The translations under genes were made by a program, and so were the position numbers. Below, one piece after another: positions 15,628 to 25,160 of a DNA stretch of 64,000 bases. The DNA comes from Oscillospiraceae bacterium (lineage in GTDB: Bacteria > Bacillota > Clostridia > Oscillospirales > Oscillospiraceae), in NCBI GenBank assembly GCA_902779945.1, contig CACZDN010000002.1, forward strand, positions 123,666 through 187,665. The letters are read 5' to 3'. The notes under the pieces were generated by a model. That model ran no database searches and had not been told where the DNA came from. It was given only the letters and a program-made list of their open reading frames with translations. How positions within the stretch are numbered: position 1 is the first letter of the stretch; every line of letters begins with the position of its first letter.

Positions 15628-15828
15628 TCAGGCGGTCTCCAGAAAAGACTTGAGATAGGTCAGAAACTCATCGGGGTCAACGCCGTGAGCGCAGCAGGCC
15701 TGCTCGATATTCTCACCGCTGGCCATGGCGCAGCCCATGCAGTGCATCCCGATGGCCTGGAAGGCGGGCATGGCCTGGGGGCATTTTTCTACGACCTCGG
15801 AGATGAGGGTTTCACGGGTGATTTCCAT
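15628..15828 (-). CDS. DUF1858 domain protein (redox disulfide domain)
   Basis: 66 residues from the ATG at 15828, chosen for the GGAGG 8 bases upstream; a longer reading has no ribosome site. The whole protein is one DUF1858 domain (also named hybrid-cluster-protein-associated redox disulfide domain), with the pattern VVEKCPQAMPAFQAIGMHCMGCAMA. The CMGC pair plus a following Cys-Cys suggest a redox or metal role. The exact function is not established. Confidence 0.85.
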   Translation of the reverse strand: MEITRETLISEVVEKCPQAMPAFQAIGMHCMGCAMASGENIEQACCAHGVDPDEFLTYLKSFLETA

Positions 15829-15856
15829 TTCATATTCCTCCGTTTTTTCTAATGTG

Positions 15857-15882
15857 AAAGGGGACACCGAAGTGTCCCCTTT
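15857..15882. terminator. Hairpin between two small minus-strand genes
   Basis: AAAGGGGACAC (15857-15867), loop CGAA, GTGTCCCCTTT (15872-15882): a perfect 11-bp stem with a tetraloop, 18 bases after the zinc-ribbon gene. The flanking T-run is short, so it may stabilise as well as terminate. Confidence 0.55.
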
Positions 15883-15899
15883 CCTGGATTGTCAGGCGA

Positions 15900-16178
15900 T
15901 CAGGCCTGCTCTCTCATCTTAGCAAAGCACTCGCTGCAGTAAACAGGACGGTCGGATTTGGGCTCGAAGGGAACCCGGGCTTCGCCGCCGCAGGCAGCGC
16001 AGGTAGCAGTGAAGAACTCGCGGGGACCACGAGCAGCGTTCTTACGCGCGTCGCGGCAGGCCTTGCAGCGCTGGGGCTCATTCTGGAAGCCGCGCTCTGC
16101 GTAGAACTCCTGCTCACCGGCGGTAAAAACAAATTCCTTGCCGCATTCTTTGCATACTAAAGTCTTGTCTTCGTACAT
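15900..16178 (-). CDS. Small zinc-ribbon protein
   Basis: 92 residues with four CxxC pairs: CKECG (9-13), CKAC (38-41), CAACG and CSEC. The N-terminal half (LVCKECGKEFVFTAGEQEFYAERGFQNEPQRCKACR) is a recognised clostridial zinc-ribbon domain; the second pair forms a similar knuckle at the C-terminus. No enzymatic domain is present. It lies 45 bp after sigH and may be read from the same promoter. Function unknown. Confidence 0.8.
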   Translation of the reverse strand: MYEDKTLVCKECGKEFVFTAGEQEFYAERGFQNEPQRCKACRDARKNAARGPREFFTATCAACGGEARVPFEPKSDRPVYCSECFAKMREQA

Positions 16179-16223
16179 CTTGAATCCTCTCTTTTGATTT
16201 GTGCCTGTCGGCTGTATTTGCGT

Positions 16224-16841
16224 TCAGCTGATGCTGATATCGCCAAGAATATTCTCCCGTGACAGTTTTTGACGTATTCGCTGCACGGCATTGTCAATCG
16301 ACTTTGCGTTCCTGCAAAGCCTGTCCGCTATTTCTCTATACGACAAACCTTCCAAATAGAGGCCAAGGACCTTGATCTCAAACCTGGAAAGGCACCGGGA
16401 GAAAACCGCATTCAGCTCTTCCCTGCTCTCTTTGGCCAGAATCATTGTTTCCGGATTGTGGCGGATAAACTCAGGGAGGGTCGAGATGTCGGCACCGGGA
16501 TCTTCGGAGAGTTCTTCAAGTGAGATACCGTCGTTGAGGGGGAAATGTTTCAAACGGGAAGCGGATCTGATTGCGGATAGAAGACGCATACGGATACAGT
16601 GCTCGGCAAAGGTGCGAAATACGGTCCCGCCGTTCGGATCATACCTGCGGATCGCGGACAGAAGACCGAAGGTGCCCTCCTGGATCAAATCCTCACTGTC
16701 GCCCCCCGCAAGAAAGAGGGGCCTTGCGCAGATCCTGACGAGACGGAGATACCGCCCGGCGAGCGCATCTTCCGCGTCCCTGTCACCGGAGGCGGCAAGT
16801 GCCTGGAGCTTTGTGTCATCCAAAACTGCGTAATCTATCAT
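16224..16841 (-). CDS. sigH: RNA polymerase sigma factor, SigH family
   Basis: 205 residues. Region 2 contains GGDSEDLIQEGTFGLLSAIRRYDPNGG and TFAEHCIRMRLLSAIRSASRLKHFPLN, strongly like SigH (Spo0H), including the KH-PLN motif before region 3. Region 4 ends with a helix-turn-helix (LEGLSYREIADRLCRNAKSIDNAVQRIRQKL). SigH governs the transition to stationary phase and early sporulation. The family is firm. Whether this is the single Spo0H orthologue or a paralogue cannot be told, since the usual spoT/rlmB neighbours are absent. Confidence 0.82.
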   Translation of the reverse strand: MIDYAVLDDTKLQALAASGDRDAEDALAGRYLRLVRICARPLFLAGGDSEDLIQEGTFGLLSAIRRYDPNGGTVFRTFAEHCIRMRLLSAIRSASRLKHFPLNDGISLEELSEDPGADISTLPEFIRHNPETMILAKESREELNAVFSRCLSRFEIKVLGLYLEGLSYREIADRLCRNAKSIDNAVQRIRQKLSRENILGDISIS

Positions 16842-16875
16842 AGCTGTTTCAATATTCTAAATATATACATGTTGT

Positions 16876-16903
16876 ATTATACAGCACAAATTGCTAAAGT
16901 CAA
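16876..16903 (-). promoter_or_regulatory. Sigma-A-type promoter of sigH
   Basis: Minus strand: TTGACT (16903-16898), 16-bp spacer, TATAAT (16881-16876), 35 bp before the sigH ATG, in an AT-rich patch. Confidence 0.7.
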
Positions 16904-16929
16904 TACCTTTTTCTGTATAATGTGATGGA

Positions 16930-16957
16930 TTGTCCGGAAAACGCCTTATCCGGACAA
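16930..16957. other. Inverted repeat between ruvB and sigH
   Basis: TTGTCCGG (16930-16937) and CCGGACAA (16950-16957) are exact inverted 8-mers separated by 12 bases. It lies 19 bases after the ruvB stop and upstream of the sigH promoter. No T-run follows on either strand. It may be a ruvB 3' hairpin or a regulator site. Confidence 0.4.
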
Positions 16958-16975
16958 ATACAGCGGGCTTTCGTA

Positions 16976-18016
<1,041 letters not shown>

Positions 18017-18029
18017 TTGGAAATTCCCG

Positions 18030-18638
18030 TCACTTTACCATCTGTTTCAGAACAGAACGTATGATCTGCTCCGCCGTCATATCCTGCGTATCCAGCTTTT
18101 TGAGGACCGGTGCGATCTCGGCGCTGGAATAGCCGAGGACCGTGAGGCCCGCCAGCGCGTCGTTTACGGCAGTGGTCCCGGCCGCTGCGGGCGCGGCTGT
18201 AAAAGCCGCGGGGATTTCGGCCTTCGTGCCGGCCATCTCCTTGCTGACCTTGTCCTTGAGCTCGAGGATCACGCGCTGCGCAATTTTTTTGCCGATGCCC
18301 GGCGCAACCGTCAGCGCCTTTTCATCGCTGCTGATGATCGCAAGGGCCAGACCCTCCGGCGTGTTATGGGAGAGGATCGACATGGCGGCCTTGGGCCCGA
18401 TGCCGGAAACCGAAATCAGCATCTCAAAAAAGCGTTTCTCGTTTTTGTCCAGAAAGCCGTAGAGATCGAAATTGCTCTCCCCGATGGACTCGGACACATA
18501 GAGCTTCGCCCTCTCCCCGAGCTTCAGCCCGGCCAGGGTATTGGCCGTGACGTTCAGGGCAAAGCCGATCCCGCCGCAGTCGAGCACGGCCAGGGCCGGC
18601 TGCATCTCTGATACCATTCCCTCTATATGGTAGAGCAT
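18030..18638 (-). CDS. ruvA: Holliday junction branch migration protein RuvA
   Basis: 202 residues. N-terminal OB domain ([26 protein letters not shown]), two helix-hairpin-helix motifs ([20 protein letters not shown] and [22 protein letters not shown]) that grip the junction, and a C-terminal domain III ([21 protein letters not shown]) that contacts RuvB. Its start overlaps the end of ruvC by 16 bases, suggesting translational coupling. Confidence 0.97.
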   Translation of the reverse strand: MLYHIEGMVSEMQPALAVLDCGGIGFALNVTANTLAGLKLGERAKLYVSESIGESNFDLYGFLDKNEKRFFEMLISVSGIGPKAAMSILSHNTPEGLALAIISSDEKALTVAPGIGKKIAQRVILELKDKVSKEMAGTKAEIPAAFTAAPAAAGTTAVNDALAGLTVLGYSSAEIAPVLKKLDTQDMTAEQIIRSVLKQMVK

Positions 18639-19135
18639 TCTTCCTGATCTCCCCTATACAATAATGAAGTCGCGCTCCGCGCGTGGCACAGAGCCAGAGC
18701 GACGGCGTCCGCCGCGTCGTCCGGCTTTGGGGGCGACGGGAGCCTGCACAAGCGCTTGACCATGTCCATGACCTGCCCCTTCTCCGCGCGCCCGTAGCCA
18801 ACGACGGCCTGCTTGACCTGCAGCGGGGTATACTCATAGATCTTCACGCCCTGCTTATGGCAGGCCAGCAGGATCACGCCTCGTCCGTGGGCCACCGCGA
18901 TGCCGGTCGTGATATTGGTGTTGAAAAAGAGCTCCTCGATGGATACGGCGTCGGGCCTGAAAAGCTCCAGCAGCTTGAGCATGTCCTCATAGATCTGATC
19001 CAGGCGGCTTGACAGACTTGTATGCGCGGGCGTGGTGATGACGCCGCAGTTGATGAGCCTGTGGCTGTTTTTTTCCGAGTCCAGCACCCCGAAGCCTATC
19101 GTCGCAATGCCCGGGTCTATACCGAGTATACGCAT
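18623..19135 (-). CDS. ruvC: Holliday junction resolvase RuvC
   Basis: 170 residues from the ATG at 19135, where the protein begins MRILGIDPG as in the family. RNase-H-fold endonuclease that cuts Holliday junctions symmetrically. The four acidic catalytic residues are visible: Asp7, Glu67, Asp140 and Asp143 (KPDDAADA). It begins the ruvCAB unit, just after the xerD terminator. Confidence 0.96.
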   Translation of the reverse strand: MRILGIDPGIATIGFGVLDSEKNSHRLINCGVITTPAHTSLSSRLDQIYEDMLKLLELFRPDAVSIEELFFNTNITTGIAVAHGRGVILLACHKQGVKIYEYTPLQVKQAVVGYGRAEKGQVMDMVKRLCRLPSPPKPDDAADAVALALCHARSATSLLYRGDQEECSTI

Positions 19136-19195
19136 GTTATCACGTCCCGGGACGATTTTAACATAAACGGATACCGTCTGCAAGAAAAAAACGCG

Positions 19196-19225
19196 GCAGC
19201 CCGTCCCTTCGGTGAGACGGGCTGC
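19196..19225 (-). terminator. Intrinsic terminator after xerD
   Basis: GCAGCCCGTC (19196-19205) pairs with GACGGGCTGC (19216-19225). On the minus strand the stem is followed by CGCG and a run of seven T. It begins 3 bases after the xerD stop and separates xerD from ruvC. The plus-strand side also has a T-run. Confidence 0.8.
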
Positions 19226-19228
19226 TTT

Positions 19229-20119
19229 TTATGCTCTGGGGTGCGCCTTGATGTAGACGTCCTTGAGCTGCTTTTTGACGAGCTGCGAGTACATATGGGT
19301 CGAGGAGATGTCCCGATGGCCCAACATTTCCTGAATAGCGTGGATATCCGCGCCGTTTTCCAGCAGATGCGCCGCAAAAGAGTGGCGCAGCGTGTGGGGC
19401 GTGATGTCCTTTTCGATACCGGCCTTCTTCTGGTAGTGCTTGACGATCTTCCAGAAGCCCTGTCTGGACATACGCTCTCCGCTGACGTTCACAAAAAGCG
19501 ACTGCTCATCCGGCATCAGGATCATCTGCGGGCGGACCAGTGTGATATAATCGCTCAGCGCCTTGACAGCCGCCGGGTACATCGGGATAAAGCGCTCCCG
19601 GTTGCGGCTTGCGCAGCGGATCACGCCCGCGACGAGGTTGACGTCGGAGATGTTGAGCTCGATGAGCTCCGTCACGCGTATCCCCGTCGCATACAGGAGC
19701 TCCAGCATCGCCTTGTCCCGGTAGCCCTTGGGGTCGATGCATTTGGGCTGATCGAGCAGAAGCTCGACCTCCTTGCTGGTCAGGATCTCCGGCAGCTTCT
19801 GGGTGTTTTTGTCGGGGATCAGACCCTGAGCAGGGTTTACGGTGATGAGCTGCTTGATGAACAGGTGCGAATACAGACACTTGATCGACGCGATCGAGCG
19901 CGAGACCGTCGCAACGGACTTGCCCTGCGCGCGCAGCATCCCGATATATTCCGAGAGATCCTCCGAGCTCGCGTCAACGATACCGTTTTCACTGTGCTCG
20001 TCGAGGTATTCTCCCAACTGTCGAATGTCCCTGAGGTATGAGCTGAGGGTGTTTGCCGATGCTTTCTTGTCTTCCACGAGATATTTTTCAAACATCTCTA
20101 TGCATTCAGAATTCTGCAT
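19229..20119 (-). CDS. xerD: Tyrosine recombinase XerD
   Basis: 296 residues, the usual XerD length. Core-binding domain at about 5-90; catalytic residues Arg148 (TGIRVTEL), His242 and Arg245 (HTLRH), His268 (GHRDISSTH) and Tyr277. Together with a XerC partner it resolves chromosome dimers at dif. It sits between a small membrane protein gene (26 bp upstream) and ruvCAB. XerD rather than XerC is based on length and the GHRDISSTHMY signature, so moderately secure. Confidence 0.88.
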   Translation of the reverse strand: MQNSECIEMFEKYLVEDKKASANTLSSYLRDIRQLGEYLDEHSENGIVDASSEDLSEYIGMLRAQGKSVATVSRSIASIKCLYSHLFIKQLITVNPAQGLIPDKNTQKLPEILTSKEVELLLDQPKCIDPKGYRDKAMLELLYATGIRVTELIELNISDVNLVAGVIRCASRNRERFIPMYPAAVKALSDYITLVRPQMILMPDEQSLFVNVSGERMSRQGFWKIVKHYQKKAGIEKDITPHTLRHSFAAHLLENGADIHAIQEMLGHRDISSTHMYSQLVKKQLKDVYIKAHPRA

Positions 20120-20145
20120 TCAAACGCCCTCCTTTCTATAAGGTA

Positions 20146-20628
20146 TTATATCAGCCCGTGCTGAAACAGAAGCATGACCAGAGCGGCAGACGACGCGGCA
20201 GTGAGCATCAGCAGAAGCGAGACGCCGCACAGCCGTCTCCTGTGTCCGCGGTCCGTTATAAGCCGCCGGATCTCCGCCGCCGTGCCGAGACTCCAGGCGC
20301 AGAGAAGAAAGTGGAGTGCAGCAGCGATAAACAGCAGGAGAAGCCAGCGCCACCAATTCTCTTCCAGGTCGAGGACCCTGGTCCCCACGATGACCGAGAC
20401 CGCGCCGAACGCAAGCGTCGTCACCGGCAGGAGAAAGCGGCAGAGCAGCGAGCCGGCCATGGCCGCGTCGATCGCCAGGATCACGGCGATCCACTCCCCT
20501 TCCGCTCCCCACACAGGAAGCTCCAGATCGAGCAGCCTGTGCCGGAGGAAAATGCAGAGCAACGCGCCGAGAGAGAACAAAACCAGCAGCAGCTCGCACA
20601 CGGCGGGATCAGCGTTCGTTTCTCTCAT
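20146..20628 (-). CDS. Hypothetical four-helix membrane protein
   Basis: 160 residues with four clear hydrophobic segments (about 11-30, 45-67, 70-85/92-112 and 134-155) and a basic loop (RRLITDRGHRRRLCG). No motif or family is recognised. It is 26 bp upstream of xerD on the same strand. The upstream 217 bp (20629-20845) is strikingly AT-rich, holds a TTTGTAAT/ATTACAAA inverted repeat and a perfect minus-strand TTGACA without a good -10 box, and nothing else recognisable. Confidence 0.65.
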   Translation of the reverse strand: MRETNADPAVCELLLVLFSLGALLCIFLRHRLLDLELPVWGAEGEWIAVILAIDAAMAGSLLCRFLLPVTTLAFGAVSVIVGTRVLDLEENWWRWLLLLFIAAALHFLLCAWSLGTAAEIRRLITDRGHRRRLCGVSLLLMLTAASSAALVMLLFQHGLI

Positions 20629-20845
20629 CTGCTGCTATTTGTCAGAAATTTGTAATAACAATTTGATTGACATAATTGAACTGGTAACAATATATTACAA
20701 AGCCGCAAAATAATCAAGTCCTTTTTTCGATTTTCTTAAAAAATATTTTTCTTTTATGTCAACTCTTGTTACTGTTATATGTCAGAAGAGCGTTGTTCCG
20801 GCACGATGATAAGCAAGGAGAAAGCACTTTACGCTTTCAATTATG

Positions 20846-21268
20846 TTAATTGTGGTGAAAGCCCCGATGTTTTGGCGACTTTTTCACGCTTTTCGGCGTC
20901 AGCAGCGTTCCGGCCAGCGTTCCGGCATAAGTAAAGCTCACGAGACTGAGAATCAGGGACGGGTCCAGACCACGCCCCGCAATCAGAAAGCCGAGCGTCA
21001 GAAGCAGGATGATCAGAAAGCTCCCCGTAATGAGCGAGGTGGCAAGTCCGTTGGCTTTGCTCTTTCGGGACGCAGCGCCTCCCGCAGCAGCGGCGCACAG
21101 AAAGCTCAACGCGGAGCCGAGGTACGCGACGCCGCGCTCCCCCATACCCGCGGCGTTTGCAAGGATACTGCCAAGACAGAGCAGCGCGCAGGCGCTGAGA
21201 AGCCATGCCGCCGCCGCGTTCAGGAGGAAGCTCCCGTCCGGCAGCTTTTCGATTTTGCCAAAAAACAA
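20846..21268 (-). CDS. TIGR04086 family membrane protein
   Basis: About 140 residues from a TTG at 21268. Four hydrophobic segments and the position after yajC fit the TIGR04086 family of unknown function, frequent in Clostridia. The start is unusual: the frame is open back to an ATG at 21301, but that ATG is in the loop of the yajC terminator and has no ribosome site. The TTG lies 5 bases after GGGGGTG, a good anti-SD match that sits partly in the 3' arm of the same hairpin. Translation therefore seems to require read-through or opening of the terminator, or another start further in. Confidence 0.6.
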   Translation of the reverse strand: MFFGKIEKLPDGSFLLNAAAAWLLSACALLCLGSILANAAGMGERGVAYLGSALSFLCAAAAGGAASRKSKANGLATSLITGSFLIILLLTLGFLIAGRGLDPSLILSLVSFTYAGTLAGTLLTPKSVKKSPKHRGFHHN

Positions 21269-21316
21269 AAAAACACCCCCGGGCAAATAAGATCTCTTCA
21301 TCTTATTTGCCCGGGG
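21260..21316 (-). terminator. Strong intrinsic terminator after yajC, overlapping the next gene's start
   Basis: A perfect 16-bp stem CCCCGGGCAAATAAGA (21277-21292) with TCTTATTTGCCCGGGG (21301-21316), loop of 8, followed on the minus strand by GTG, TTTTTTT, G, TTTTTT. It starts 25 bases after the yajC stop. The T-run contains the candidate TTG start of the TIGR04086 gene. Confidence 0.88.
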
Positions 21317-21341
21317 ATGTGATCATGCGCGGGGACAGGCC

Positions 21342-21692
21342 TTATTTTTTTCTGCCCCTGGATTTGGCAGCACGGGCCTCCGCTTCTGCGGCCTCCATCT
21401 TGGCGGTCGTGGAGACGCCCCACTTTTTGATCTGGATGCGGACACGGTCCTCACCGGTCTCAAAGGTGACGGTGTCCTCGGTGACCTGCACGATCTTGCC
21501 GGTCATGGCGCCGATGGTGGTGATCTCATCGCCGACGCTCAGCGAGTTGCGCATCTCCTCGACGGTCTTCTTTTTCTTGTTCTCGGGACGGATAAAGAAG
21601 AAGTAGAACACCGCGAACATCAGCGCGAGCATAAGGAGCATGGAAGTGGACCCGGCGCCGGCGCCGGCTGCTTCGGCAGAAAGGAAATTCAT
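21342..21692 (-). CDS. yajC: Preprotein translocase subunit YajC
   Basis: 116 residues with one transmembrane helix (about 17-35, MLLMLALMFAVFYFFFIRP), the FFIRPENKKKK signature and a C-terminal cytoplasmic domain (NSLSVGDEITTIGAMTGKIVQV). It is an accessory of the SecDF complex. The usual partners secD/secF are not in the window. It follows tgt by 66 bp, as in many genomes. Confidence 0.95.
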   Translation of the reverse strand: MNFLSAEAAGAGAGSTSMLLMLALMFAVFYFFFIRPENKKKKTVEEMRNSLSVGDEITTIGAMTGKIVQVTEDTVTFETGEDRVRIQIKKWGVSTTAKMEAAEAEARAAKSRGRKK

Positions 21693-21758
21693 TCTGAAAA
21701 AACCTCCGAATTCAAAGTGACTGTATTATATATGGAAACGCCGCAAATTTCAAGATGC

Positions 21759-22889
21759 TCAGATACGTTTGTCGAGGATTTCCGAAAAATTGCGCCGGAA
21801 GTCCTCAAACGTACCCGCGTCCAGACTGTCGCGTATCCTCTGCGCAAGGCTGTTGTAAAAATACAGATTGTGCATGACCGCAAAGCGCATGGCCAGCATC
21901 TCCTCCGCTTTGAAGAGATGGCGGATGTAAGCCCGGGAGTAGCGCCTGCAGACCGGGCAGCCGCAGGCCGGGTCGATCGGGCTCTTGTCCCTGAGATATT
22001 TCTCGTTCTTGATGTTGATGATCCCGTCCCAGGTGAAGAGATGGCCATGGCGCCCGTTGCGCGCCGGCATGACGCAGTCGAAGAAATCCACGCCCCGGGC
22101 CACGCTCTCGATGATGTTGCCGGGTGTGCCGACGCCCATGAGATAACGCGGCCTGTCTTTGGGCATATGCTCCTCCACGATCTCGATGGTGTCGTACATC
22201 TCCTGATGCGTCTCCCCGACGGCAAGGCCGCCGATCGCGTAGCCGGGCAGATCGAGCTCCGCAATCTGCTTCATGTGTTCCCGGCGGATGTCCGGAAACA
22301 CCGCGCCCTGGTTGATGCCGAAGAGCATCTGCCCCGGGTTGACTGCATCCTCCTCCGCGTTATAAGCTGCCAGCGCGGTCTTGCAGCGCCGCAGCCAGCG
22401 GTAGGTCCTGTCGCAGGAGCTCCGGACGTACTCCTTCGGAGAGGGGATCTTTACACACTCATCAAAGGCCATGGCGATATCAGAGCCCAGGTTTGACTGG
22501 ATGCGCATACTCTCCTCCGGCCCCATGAAGATATGCCGCCCGTCGACATGGCAGTTGAATTTGACGCCCTCCTCGGTAATCTTGCGGAGCTTTGCGAGCG
22601 AGAAGATCTGAAAGCCGCCGCTGTCCGTCAGGATCGGTCCCTCCCAGGTCATGAAGCGGTGCAGCCCTCCGAGAGCTTTGACCAGCCCGTCCCCGGGCCT
22701 CACATGGAGATGATAGGTATTCGACAGCTCAATCTGGCAGCCGATGGTTTTCAGGTCAGCCGCCGAGAGAGCGCCCTTGATGGCCCCCTGGGTGCCGACG
22801 TTCATAAACACAGGCGTCTGGACTGTACCGTGCGGCGTCTGGAATTCCCCGCGCCGGGCGTGTCCCTCCTGTTTGAGAAGATTAAACAC
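21759..22889 (-). CDS. tgt: Queuine tRNA-ribosyltransferase
   Basis: 376 residues. It exchanges guanine-34 for preQ1 in GUN-anticodon tRNAs. TIM-barrel motifs include ILTDSGGFQIFS (general acid/base Asp), VGETHQEMYD, LMGVGTPGNI and FDCVMPARNGRHG (nucleophile Asp in the FDCV stretch); the zinc site is CGCPVCRRYSRAYIRHL. QueA, the next enzyme of the pathway, is encoded 3.5 kb upstream on the same strand, separated by an inserted block. It lies 14 bp downstream of rfbB and is probably in the same transcript. Confidence 0.97.
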   Translation of the reverse strand: MFNLLKQEGHARRGEFQTPHGTVQTPVFMNVGTQGAIKGALSAADLKTIGCQIELSNTYHLHVRPGDGLVKALGGLHRFMTWEGPILTDSGGFQIFSLAKLRKITEEGVKFNCHVDGRHIFMGPEESMRIQSNLGSDIAMAFDECVKIPSPKEYVRSSCDRTYRWLRRCKTALAAYNAEEDAVNPGQMLFGINQGAVFPDIRREHMKQIAELDLPGYAIGGLAVGETHQEMYDTIEIVEEHMPKDRPRYLMGVGTPGNIIESVARGVDFFDCVMPARNGRHGHLFTWDGIINIKNEKYLRDKSPIDPACGCPVCRRYSRAYIRHLFKAEEMLAMRFAVMHNLYFYNSLAQRIRDSLDAGTFEDFRRNFSEILDKRI

Positions 22890-22903
22890 AGTAAGCTCCT
22901 TTG

Positions 22904-23923
22904 TCAGCGATTGCCGTACATTCTCTCATAGTAGTTCTGATATTCACCGGAGATGATCTCCTCCCACCAGGGCCTGTTGTCCAGATACCACCGGATCGTC
23001 TTCCTGATACCGTCTTCAAATCCGGTCTCCGGGAGCCAGCCGAGCTCGTTGTGGATCTTGGTCGGGTCGATGGCGTAGCGCATGTCATGCCCCTTCCTGT
23101 CTGTGACGTAGGTGATCAGGCTCTCCGGCTTGCCGAGTTCATGGCAGATCAGCCTGACGATGTCGATGTTGCGCATCTCGTTGTGCCCGCCAATGTTGTA
23201 GACCTCCCCTTCTCTGCCCTTGTGGATGACAAGGTCGATCGCCTTGCAGTGGTCCTCGACATAGAGCCAGTCCCGCACGTTCAGTCCCTGCCCGTATACC
23301 GGCAGGGGTTTGTCGTTGAGGCAGTTTGCGATCATGAGAGGGATGAGCTTTTCCGGGAAATGATAGGGCCCGTAGTTATTCGAACAGCGGCTGATGGACA
23401 CGGGCAGCCCGTAGGTCCGGCTGTAGGCCTGCACCAGAAGGTCCGCCCCGGCCTTGGAGCTGGAATATGGGGAGCTGGTGTGGATCGGGGTCTCCTCCGT
23501 GAAGAAGAGGTCCGGTCTGTCGAGCGGCAGGTCGCCGTATACCTCATCGGTGGAGACCTGGTGATAGCGTCCGACCCCGTATTTGCGGCAGGCGTCCATC
23601 AAAACGGAGGTCCCGATGATGTTGGTCTGCAAGAAGATCGAAGGGTTTTCAATGGAGCGGTCCACATGGCTCTCAGCCGCGAAATTGACGACGATGTCTG
23701 GATGCTCCTCCTCAAAGAGCGTATACACCGCTTCCCTGTCGCAGATGTCCGCCTTGACGAAGCGGAAGCGCTCATCATTCATGATAGGAGCCAGCGTGGA
23801 GAGGTTGCCCGCGTAGGTGAGCTTGTCGATGCAGACAATGCGGTAATCCGGATGCTTGTCCAGCATGTAGAAGATGAAGTTTGAGCCGATAAATCCGGCG
23901 CCGCCTGTCACAAGTATCGTCAT
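22904..23923 (-). CDS. rfbB: dTDP-glucose 4,6-dehydratase
   Basis: 339 residues, extended SDR. Rossmann motif GGAGFIG at 7-13, the catalytic STDEVYGDL segment, YSSSKAG with the Tyr-x3-Lys pair, SRCSNNYGP and NVRDWLYVEDH as in RmlB. It converts dTDP-glucose to the 4-keto-6-deoxy sugar. It lies 16 bp after rfbA. The rfbC and rfbD steps of the dTDP-rhamnose route are not in the window. Confidence 0.95.
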   Translation of the reverse strand: MTILVTGGAGFIGSNFIFYMLDKHPDYRIVCIDKLTYAGNLSTLAPIMNDERFRFVKADICDREAVYTLFEEEHPDIVVNFAAESHVDRSIENPSIFLQTNIIGTSVLMDACRKYGVGRYHQVSTDEVYGDLPLDRPDLFFTEETPIHTSSPYSSSKAGADLLVQAYSRTYGLPVSISRCSNNYGPYHFPEKLIPLMIANCLNDKPLPVYGQGLNVRDWLYVEDHCKAIDLVIHKGREGEVYNIGGHNEMRNIDIVRLICHELGKPESLITYVTDRKGHDMRYAIDPTKIHNELGWLPETGFEDGIRKTIRWYLDNRPWWEEIISGEYQNYYERMYGNR

Positions 23924-23939
23924 GTTCTTACTCCTCTGT

Positions 23940-24824
23940 TCAATAAATGATCTTCCCGTCGGCGACGTTTTTCAGATGCGCGCCGTAGCTGGACTTTCCA
24001 TAGTGCTCGGCCGAGGCATAGAGCGTCTCCCGGCTGATCCAGCCCTTATAGAAGGCGATCTCCTCCAGGGCTGCGATCATGACGCTCTGCCGGTTCTCGA
24101 TCATATGTACGAAGTCCGCGGCCTCCATGAGGGAATCCATGGTGCCGGTATCGAACCAGGCAAAGCCGCGGCTCATCAGACGTACATCGAGCAGGCCGTC
24201 CTTCAGATACAGCTCGTTGAGCGTCGTGATCTCCAGCTCCCCGCGCGCGGAGGGCCTGACCGCTTTCGCGCGCTCGCTCACGCCGGCGGGATAGAAATAG
24301 AGCCCCGTGATACAGTAGTTGCTTCTGGGATTATCGGGTTTTTCCTCGACCGAAATGACCCTGCGGTTCTCATCGAACTCGACGATGCCGTAGCGCTCCG
24401 GGTCCGTCACATAGTAGCCGAAGATAGTGGCCCGCCCCTCTTCCGCGCTGCGCACAGCCTCACGACAGATGGTGCCGAGGCCGTTCCCGTAAAAAATGTT
24501 GTCGCCGAGAACCATCGCGCAAGGCTCGTCCCCGATAAAGCTCTCCCCGATGAGAAACGCCTGGGCAAGCCCGTCCGGAGAGGGCTGCTCGGCATAGCTC
24601 AGCCGGATGCCGAACTGCTCCCCGTCCCCCAACAGCTGCCGGAAGCGCGGCAGATCCTGGGGTGTGGAGATGAGCAGAATATCCCGTATCCCCGCCAGCA
24701 TCAGAACCGAGATCGGGTAATAGACCATGGGCTTGTCGTAGATCGGCAGAAGCTGCTTCGATGTCACCATGGTCAGGGGGTAAAGGCGTGTCCCGCTGCC
24801 GCCGGCTAAAACGATTCCTTTCAT
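23940..24824 (-). CDS. rfbA: Glucose-1-phosphate thymidylyltransferase
   Basis: 294 residues from the ATG at 24824 (AAGGAAC upstream), giving the canonical [18 protein letters not shown] start. It makes dTDP-glucose from dTTP and glucose 1-phosphate. Conserved segments [50 protein letters not shown] and FAWFDTGT are present. First enzyme of the dTDP-sugar pathway, paired with rfbB. Confidence 0.96.
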   Translation of the reverse strand: MKGIVLAGGSGTRLYPLTMVTSKQLLPIYDKPMVYYPISVLMLAGIRDILLISTPQDLPRFRQLLGDGEQFGIRLSYAEQPSPDGLAQAFLIGESFIGDEPCAMVLGDNIFYGNGLGTICREAVRSAEEGRATIFGYYVTDPERYGIVEFDENRRVISVEEKPDNPRSNYCITGLYFYPAGVSERAKAVRPSARGELEITTLNELYLKDGLLDVRLMSRGFAWFDTGTMDSLMEAADFVHMIENRQSVMIAALEEIAFYKGWISRETLYASAEHYGKSSYGAHLKNVADGKIIY

Positions 24825-24844
24825 ATGTTCCTTCTCTCTACTAA

Positions 24845-25147
24845 TCATAATAGAAATTTCCCGTCTTGCTCATAGACACTGACAGTCTGATTCTCTGAAT
24901 CTCTCGTGGCGACAGCAATGACTCCATCCTCACGTACCGCGAAGCAATAGATGGCCCGTCTGGGCGGCTCCGACTCCACAAGATTGACGCGCAGCCGGGA
25001 CGTGAGTACAGTTTTGTCCGCCTCTGAAATCGGCTCTGTTGTAAAGGGCAGGCTCAGCGCAAAAGCCGCAGAGGACATTGCTCCACAGAAAAAGAGTGTT
25101 AAGACGAAGAAGGAAACAATCGTTCTAATTGTTTCGTTTTTAGTCAT
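24845..25147 (-). CDS. Membrane-anchored hypothetical protein, probably truncated
   Basis: 100 residues. One N-terminal hydrophobic helix (about 9-32) is followed by [43 protein letters not shown] and the stop. That tail looks like the opening strands of a clostridial beta-rich hypothetical family (a C/S-F-DVS..G..A......I.VYD..G.F pattern) that normally runs on for well over 100 more residues. Here it stops 20 bp before the rfbA start, so it is likely a 3'-truncated remnant. Family comparison is from memory. The surrounding DNA is noticeably more AT-rich than the core genes. Confidence 0.55.
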   Translation of the reverse strand: MTKNETIRTIVSFFVLTLFFCGAMSSAAFALSLPFTTEPISEADKTVLTSRLRVNLVESEPPRRAIYCFAVREDGVIAVATRDSENQTVSVYEQDGKFLL

Positions 25148-25160
25148 TCAGATTCGTCTC

